Positions 52,201 through 61,200 of a stretch of DNA of 64,000 bases are shown in pieces (within the stretch, counting starts at the first letter, position 1; every line of letters starts with the position of its first letter). This stretch comes from Berghia stephanieae (taxonomy: Eukaryota > Mollusca > Gastropoda > Nudibranchia > Aeolidiidae). The notes below the pieces were generated by a model. It did no database searches. It was not told the origin of the DNA and saw only the letters and a list, made by a program, of their open reading frames with translations. The stretch lies in assembly GCA_034508935.3 (NCBI GenBank), contig CM067443.1, positions 107,157,884 to 107,221,883 on the forward strand, written 5' to 3'. The position numbers were made by a program, and so were the translations under genes.

Positions 52201-55200
52201 CAGGAAAATTATGTCGTGATCCAGGGGTGTCATTCTGGGGTTTTCAAGATGGTGGAAAAGGGGGACATGGTGAAACCCGTGAGTATAACGATGCGACCCT
52301 CAGACCGGTTGCTGTGGTAAAATACGTCCCAACTATGTTAGATTGTGTATTTTCCTGTTGACAAAGGTTTTACCAGTTACACTTTCACTCTCCGATATGT
52401 ATTGTCATTGTTTTGATCTAAATTGTGCTCAGTCGACTCAGGCTACTTTAAAGACAATATCAAAGTGATAAATTAAGGAGCAGGACTGTATAAGACAAAT
52501 ATCTGGGAAAAAATGTTTCCTGCATAGTTTCATTCACATTTTTTCTGATCTCTATTTTATAGACAAAGCCAACCATTGCTCGCTTGAAAATCTGCCACTC
52601 CAAGCTTGTCGGCAATAATTATTGTCTGCTTGTACATGATTGGGCCAGAAGTCAATGCATTTGAGGCTGTGCCAAAAGGCTGTTTTCCTAACATTTGCCA
52701 CAAAAATACTCCAACAAGAAGTCATTTTGAAAAGATAATGACAATACTCTTTTTCATGAGTAGGACATCTCATTGACAGGAACTGGGTGGGGTTCCCTAC
52801 CTCCACAGTGGGCAGGGAGGTACTTACCGTGTCTTCTATCCCCTTATATCTGTTTTCCAACTTGCTTTCTGTCTTTGTCTTGGTGTGAGATTGCTCGGTT
52901 TTGTCCCGACCCTGGCCGGAGTCCTTGACTGGGAGGGAAACAGTCAAATGCATAGTTATTGTTTTGGGAGATGATATTTTTTTCCTTGTAAATCATCTCT
53001 CTGTTATTTGTTATTATATTTGTTATTTTTAATGTATAATGCAAGCATTTGAGTGTATTCCTCTTTGTTGGATTTTGTGCTTGTGTCTGGATGAGACTTA
53101 TAGGTGATCTCAAACTAAGTGCATTGGTGGTATGCTCTTGGAATCTACACCTGATCCCTATTTGTTCCCAGTTCCCCTGTCTTACTTTTTCTTGGGTGCT
53201 TTAATTGTAATTCTAGAACTTTTTACTGTCCCATTTTCTTCCTTTTTACTGGCGCTGATATGACCTTAATGTGTTGCAAGTGCCGTAAAACCCTTAAAAA
53301 CGAAAACAAAACATCATTGACAGGAAAAAAAAGTGTTTATTGGCTAAGAGGGCAAGATGACATGGCCGGAAATGGGGTTGCATATTAGGCCAGTGTCCAT
53401 GTCAGCTGTTGATTATTGCTATATTGATGTTGCTAAAGAGGGGTTTTACTAAAATGTATGTCCCTATTTTGTGGTTTTTATTACTAATAACATATATTTT
53501 AAAAAATCAGGACTAGAGGTCAATGTTGCTATCCAGGGGTTGTCATTATTCAGGGGTGGGTGTCGTTATCCAGAGGTTGTACTGTATATTAAGCATTTTG
53601 ACTGATTCACAATGATCAATGCAGCCCACAATGCTTTTTGTACCAGCACTCATCACTATTTATAGCTAATTTATATCTCCTGTGATAAGGTTTGATGTGT
53701 GTTAAGTGCCTTACTTTAGGTCATAAAGACAGGACTAGAGCTTTCTGATAATTGTTACCCTCCCGCTCAGTGCCCAGGCTCAACATCACTTTATTAGGTT
53801 ACAAGACACTGTGGGTGCAGTCAGACCAAGAATGAAGCCTTTTGCAAGTTACACATGCAGAGAGGGAAGGAGAGGGCAGTATGAGTATATACGTGTTTGT
53901 ATGCATGCGAGCAGTTCAAACACTATTGACTGGGTGGGGTTCCTGACCTCCCATAGTGGGCAGGGGGGTACATACTGTGTCTTCTATCCCCTTATATCTG
54001 TTTTCCAACATGCTTTCTGTCTTTGTCTTGGAATGAGATTACTTGGTTTTGTCCTGGTCCTGGCCAGATGCCCTGGCTGAGAGGGAAACAGTTGAATGTA
54101 TAGTTAGTTTTGGGAGATGATATTTTTTTCATTGTAAATCATCTCTCTGTTATGCACTGTATTATGCTTTCTTTATATTATATATGATTTGTAAAACATT
54201 TGAGTGTGTTCCTCTTAGCTGGGACCTGTGCTTGTGTCTGGATGAGACTTTTAGTGATCTCAAACTAAGTACTTTGATAGAGTGCTTTTGGAATCTACAC
54301 CTGTTTCATATTTGAACCAATTCCCCTTTGTCTTCCCTTTTCTTGGATGCTTTATTGTAATTCTAGAACTTTTTACTATCCCATTTTCTTCCTTTTTACT
54401 GGCGCTGATATGACCTTAATGTGTTGCAAGCGCCGTAAAACCCTTAAAAACAAAAAAAAAAAACAAAAAAAAAACACTATTGATTTGTCTTTGAAAACTG
54501 AATTTTGAACATGTAACATGTAACACCGATACATTACACATTCTTCTGTAATGTTGAAAGTCATCATAGGACATAGTCTACGGCATTCATTGCCTTTTTC
54601 ACCCTGGGTCAGGGTATAAGCCACAGACAAACAGTTTCCATCCTTCTCTATCCTGAGCCAACTTTTTTATCTCATTCCAGGTCTTACCACTTCTCTGTAT
54701 ATCAGCTTCTTTAATTCTTCTCCATGTTCCTCGTGGCCTTCCCCTTGATCTTCTGCCCTGAGGGTTCCAGTCCAATACTTTCTTTGTTATAGTTGAGTCA
54801 TTCTTTCTAAGCGTGTGTCCAATCCACCTCCATCGTCTTCTTCCTATATCCTCTCCCACTGGTTTCTGCTGTGTTCTTTTCCATACTTCTTCATTTTTTA
54901 TTCTATCCATCCATTTTATTCTGAGTAGCTTACGCATGCACCTGTTTACGAAAATCTGTACCCTCCTTATACATGCCTGTGATGCGTTCCAAGTTTCACA
55001 TCCATACAGTAGGACAGACTTCACGTTTGAGTTGAAAAGTCTTAGCTTTAGTTGAAGGGAGATATCTTTAGTTCTCCAAACTCTGTTCAAAGATGTGAAT
55101 GCAGCCTGTGCCTTTCCTATTCGTGCTTTCACCTCTGCTTCCGTGCCTCCATCCTTGTCAATTATACTTCCGAGGTAGCAGAAAGTGTCTATATCTTCGA

Positions 55201-58200
55201 GTTCCTGATCTTTTACTTTGATCTGCTCCCTTTGACGCGTACCTATCCTCAAGACCTTTGACTTTGCAGGGTGAATTCTTAGACCAATTGATTCCGAGAG
55301 GCTGTTTATAATTGTGGTTTTTGCTTGCATCTGGTCCTGGGTGTGGGACAAAAGAGCCAGATCATCTGCAAAATCCAGATCATCCAACTGTGTCCAGGGG
55401 TCCACTGTATCCCATTTCTTCTCCCTTTGGAGGTTTCCTTCATTAGCCAATCAATGGCAAGGATGAACAGGAATGGAGAGAGCAAGCATCCCTGCTTGAC
55501 ACCAGTCTTAATTTCAAAGCTGTCAGTAAGCTGATCTTCATGTACAACCCTGCAACTTGATCCTTCATACATTTCCTTAATGAGGTTTACTATCTTTTCA
55601 GGAGTCCATAATGTGCCAGAATTTTCCACAATGTTGCTCTGTCAATACTGTCGAAAGCCTTCTCGTAATCCAAGAAGTTGACAATAAGAGGAGAGTTCCA
55701 TTCTATAGACTGTTCCACTATGACTCGCAGAGAGGCAATCTGGTCGGTGGTTGAACGGTTTTTTCCGAAAACCTGCCTGTTCGTCCCGCAGTTTAGCATC
55801 TGTTGCATTCTTAATTCTCTCTAAAATAATACGGTTGAAAACCTTTCCTGGGATAGAAAGAAGAGTGATGCCTCGATAATTATTACAATTACTGAGGTCC
55901 CCTTTCTTTGGAAGCTTGATAAGATGTCCTTCCTTCCAATCCTTTGGGAATATCCCGTCGTTCCAGATTCTCTCAAATAGTGGGTGCAGGGCCTCAGCAT
56001 TTCTTTCCGCATCAACTTTTAGAGCCTCCGGTGGAATCTGGTCTGGTCCAGCAGCTTTCCCCCTTTTCATCTTGTTAATGGCACCCACAATCTCTGCTAT
56101 CGATGGTGGATCACAGCTAATTGGTATCTCATTCCTTGCAGGCAAAATTTCTGGCTGGTTGTCTGGTGGTGGTCTGTTCAGAAGGCAGTTGAAATGTTCC
56201 CTCCATCGTTCACATTGAGCCTCTTTTCCAAAAATAGTTTTCCCATCTTTGTCTTTGACTGGTACCTCTGGTTTCCCATATTTTCCAGCAAGTGTCTTGG
56301 TAGTTTGATAAAGGATCCTCATGTTTCCTCCAGTCGCTGCTGCTTCTGCTTTCTCTGCAAGTCTGTTCATGAATGCTTCCTTGTCTTTCTTCACAGATCT
56401 TTTGACTTCCTTAGCTATGGCTCGATACTGCTCTTGTGCATCCAGTCTTGAAGCTCTTGTTCGGCTTGCATTCACTTGTTCCTTCCTTGTTCTCCTCTTT
56501 TCAATAAGGTCCAAGGTGGTTGGACTTATCCATTCTTTATGTTCCGATTTCTTTACCCCCAATACCTCGTGGCAAGTTGTTATGTAGACTTCCTTGATCT
56601 TTGCCCAATGTGACTCTACATCTATGTCCTCCTCGAGCTCAGTAAGAGGTTGGAATCTATTACTCAATTGTAGTTTGAATTCCTCATTCTTTTCCCCATC
56701 AAGTGCATTCACCTCGAATTTTCTTCTTGTATGTGATTTGGCCCCGTGTTTTCTGAGTCGGAGCTTAAGCTTTGCCAATAGCAGGTGGTGGTCTGATCCA
56801 ACATCTGCCCCTCTCCGTACTGTCACATCTTCCAATGAACGTCTGAATCTACGAGAGATACAAAAATGATCAATCTGATTCTCTGTCACACCATCTGGTG
56901 AGACCCAAGTTGCTTTGTGGATCCTCTTATGGGGGAACACTGATCCTCCAATCACCAAACTGTTGAATGCACAGAAATTTGCAAATCTCTCACCATTATC
57001 ATTCATTTCTCCCATGCCATGACGTCCCATGATACCTTCATAGCCTACGTTATCCTGTCCCACTTTTGCATTAGCATCTCCCATCAATATGTTGATGTCT
57101 TTCCTTGGCAACTTGTCAATGACTTGTTGTAGCAGACCATAAAATGTATCTTTGTCCTCATCTGTTGCATCATTTGTTGGGGCATAGATCTGTACAATGT
57201 TCATGCTGATCTTCTGACTCCGTGTTGTAAAGGACGCCATGATGATCCTTTCTCCGCATTGTTCCCATCCTCTCAGTGACTTCTGGGCAAACTTGCTTAG
57301 AATTATTCCTACTCCCTGTGTATGAATCCCGTCCCCTCTCCCTGAATATAAAATTTTCTCCCCAGACTTGAGGTGTTTCTGTCCGGATTGTATCCAGTGG
57401 GTTTCGCTTACTCCAAGTATATGCAGCCTGTATCTTCTCATCTCAGTCACAACTTGAGAGCTTTTTCCTGCTTCATACATGGTGCGAACGTTCCACGACG
57501 CAATTCGAAGCTGCTTGTTTGGCGAAGACGTCATCGGGTCAGCAGAGTCCTTTCGGCTTTGTCTGTTGTCCTTCATAAATTCTGTAATTCCAGAAACTCT
57601 TCGGTCGCCCAAGCTAAAAAAAGGATTTGTTTTGTCTGTCTGTGTTTCTGTAACGGTTTGAGTTTAACGGAAAGGGGTGTTAACCCTTTGCCAACCCCCA
57701 ACCTGGAGGACCAGGTGACTCAAAGATGGGGAATCACACACCATTAGTCGCCTTTTACGACACGCTGGCTTGACGTTGGGCTATTCTTGACCCTCTCAGT
57801 TGAGGGACCCCGGACACCACACGGGGGTAGTCTACGGCGCTTGAGGAAAAAAAGGTAGATGTTGAATGACATTAATAAGCAAGGTGACCAAAGGAAGTGG
57901 AGTAACATCAAATCCCCGTGGACTGGGCCAGAAGGTCCAGCTTTACATAGCGCAATATCCACTAAATGTGCTCAAAGCGCTTTACAAGGGGTCCCTGGTC
58001 AACAGCAACATTTAACATGTAGGACGGGACATGCCGCCTGTTAGGCGATATTACAATTTTTCGGACAAAGACAACGCTGTTAATGGCCAGGTACTCATTT
58101 TACACCTGAGTATGGTGAGAGAATGTGAGTAAAGACGAGGACTCAAGGACTCAACTATGCGCCGAGTGCGAGGCTCGAACCCAGATCCTTCTGATCCGAA

Positions 58201-61200
58201 AGCAAGTGTCATACCACAAGACCACATAACCGCACAATATCATGGGTTTGTTTCATTTGAGTTGGAACAGCCAGGTTGACTTACCTTGCTTAGCTGATTA
58301 CCTACTACTGGACAAAGTTAAGTTATCCTTTTTCAGCAGCCAACCGGAAAGTGGCACGAGGAGAGAAAGCATTTTGATGGACATGGAGGGAGGAGGGGTG
58401 GAGAAAGTATGTTGCGAAATGACAGTATTCAGGCAGTTTTATTTGACAATTAGACATTAAACAAGACTGTCTCAAATAGGGGATGAATTATATCTTTTGA
58501 ACCAATGAAATTCTTACTTGCTTTCTTTATTCATTTCTTTCTTTTCTTTTGTCCTTTGGAGTAATTTACCGGTTGTGTTAAAAGTCATTATCATCTCATC
58601 TGAGTTGTATATATAAACTTTCTCAACAGAAAAGGACTGTAGACAATACTTGTTTTGCAAACTTGTCCAACCAATTAATGATGTTACTGTTTAATTTATT
58701 TTCCCCTAGGTCTGTGTTAACTGGCGTGCATATGTGTATCACCAAAGGTCAAGACACTCAGAAACAGATGGGAGAAGGTTTTCATGTGATGTAAGGAAGT
58801 TGATTTATGTTGCGTAATCTGTGTTAAACTGGAATCATTAGGATTTTTTAAAAATGTTTTTTTTTGGAAGAGGGCGGGAGGGGTTTTCTATGAAAGTTTG
58901 TCTTTGATTTATTTTTATCTGTTAATTTTATTTGGTCAGTAATGTCATATATACAGATCTAAGGTTTATGACCAGAAAGGATGAGACCATATGTAATTTC
59001 AAGAAAAAGATAAATTCCAGCGCCAAGGAAACAGCTGCCACCTAGACAAAAACAACAAAAATATAGCAAAAGCCAATTTCTAAAACAAAAACGTCTCTTT
59101 TACTTATTGATCAATTGATTCTAAATTTTATTTTAAATAGGAAAATCTTATAAATTGTTGTGAATGCAGGTTTAATTAAATTCACTTTATGAAATAAAGG
59201 AGACAGTTTCAATATTTTTAAGTGATTGTATCCCCTGAAAAGTCTGGATAATGACCTATGACTGATACATATAAAAAAAAAAAAGAAGAAAAAAAAAGTT
59301 GAGGCTCTTACAAGATATACGTAAATATCTTACAATCACTAAAAATATCAAGAAGATTGAAAAACAATTTTAAGAAAAACATTTTTTAAAGGATTCATAC
59401 AATGTTAGACAGTCCTACACTTTGCAACAGGAATCTGGTCAGACAACACTATTATAAGCAGTGTAATTGAATGTGGAGGAAAGAATACATATATTTTTTA
59501 GTTGATATAGATTACATCTTAACTCACTCAACCCTAACACCGACTATATCCCTAGTTTACCTGGTTACTTTTACCCCATGCCTATTTATTACATTTTTAA
59601 GAGACAATTATAGGTGTAGTATCAAAGCTATTGTTTTTAGTTTTTACATCTTCATGGTATTTGAATAAAACTATCTATGTACATGCTCATTTATAATACA
59701 TTTTTTTCTCCAATTTTGAAAAGTAGCAAGAAACTCTAGGATTGAGTGAGTTAATTCAATTGTGTAGATTTTAATTCTCTCTCCCCCCCTATACACGCCA
59801 ACACACATCTATTGAAAAAAAAAAAATCATGACAGTCCAAACTTGATTGTACTATGAAATGAATACTGCTTTGATTTTAAAATATTTATTTAGTCATATT
59901 TGTATTCAGAAGCAATATATTTCTTTTTCGTCCTATACAGCTGTGTGGCCGACAGTTCTATACTCGTCATAGACTCAAGAAGCATACACTTGGTCATGAA
60001 AAAGGGAAGCATCATTGTTGTCACATTTGCGGGAAGTTATTTGAGAATAGCAAGAAATTGAATATCCACTCCCTTGTACATAACCTGTCAAGTATGCATC
60101 ATCAAGATCTTCAATGCAGTGACTGTGGTCGTAGATACACAGACTGGGTTCCTTTCAAGCAGCACATGAAAACTCACGGAGCAGAGGGAATTTGTTACCC
60201 TTGTGGAATTTGTGAAGAAGCGTTTCCAACTCAGTATGAATTGGAGAAACATAGAAGGGTTCATAAGCAATTTCAGTGCGAATTTTGTGAGAGATATTTT
60301 AGATCAGCATCTGTTTTATCAGTTCATCTTCGTGTACACACAGGGGAACGACCCTACAAATGTGGTCTATGTGAGAGAGATTTCTCCCAGTCTTGTGTCC
60401 TTAAAGTTCACATGCGAACCCATGCTAAAGAAGGGAAATATGAGTGTAAGTTATGTGGCCTTGTGTTTCAAGATGTCATGGAATATTTCAAACACCATAT
60501 GGCACACTTGGAAGAGGGTAATCTCCAATGTGAAGAGTGTGGAAAATTTTTTGATGACATAAATAATAAAAATCGGCACATGGCATCGCATAGAGAAAGA
60601 GATGGCCGCCAGTGTCACGTCTGTGGAAAGGAGTTTGGCCGTGTATCTCATTTAGAAGCTCATATGTTGTCCCATTCAGATTCAGATCCCTTGCCTTTAA
60701 CATGTAAAGTATGTGGGAAATCATTCTTATCCCAGTCCCTCTTAACGGTTCATTATGCTTCACACATGACTGGAGATTTATCATCCACTGATGCAGCTTT
60801 ATCAACTGCTGATGGTATCCCAATATTCTGTGGAGTGTGTGGGAAAATGTTCAAGGACAGGGAATATTTGCAGAAACACATGAGAAAACATGACAAGGAA
60901 ACTGAAAAATCCATTAAAGTCGAAAAATTTATAGATGAAGATGTTGTTAAAGTTGAAAATGGACAGTTTCCTTGTAATGATTGTGGTAAAAGATTTGGAA
61001 AAGCAGATCATCTTGTTGTGCACAGACGTGAGCACACTGGAGAATGCCCACACTCTTGTTGCATGTGTGGAAAAAGTTTTATGCTGAGAACCCAGCTATT
61101 ACAGCATATTCGTGAGCACCGTCAAAGCAATGTGATGATGTATTTAAATCTAAATGATGGAGAAGTTTGTGCCACAATGAGTGACATTAAAGATGTACTC

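Noticed and set aside
57945-57990. Similarity of the family-3 SINE tail (CTAAATGTG between GCGC stems) to the family-1 hairpin
   Set aside because: The match holds only in antisense orientation relative to the SINE head. GCGC stems are palindromic, so chance similarity is likely.
57940-58237. tRNA gene on the minus strand
   Set aside because: The B box is good, but the tRNA-like part is followed by a SINE body and a hairpin tail, and a second diverged copy lies at 16945, so it is a SINE.
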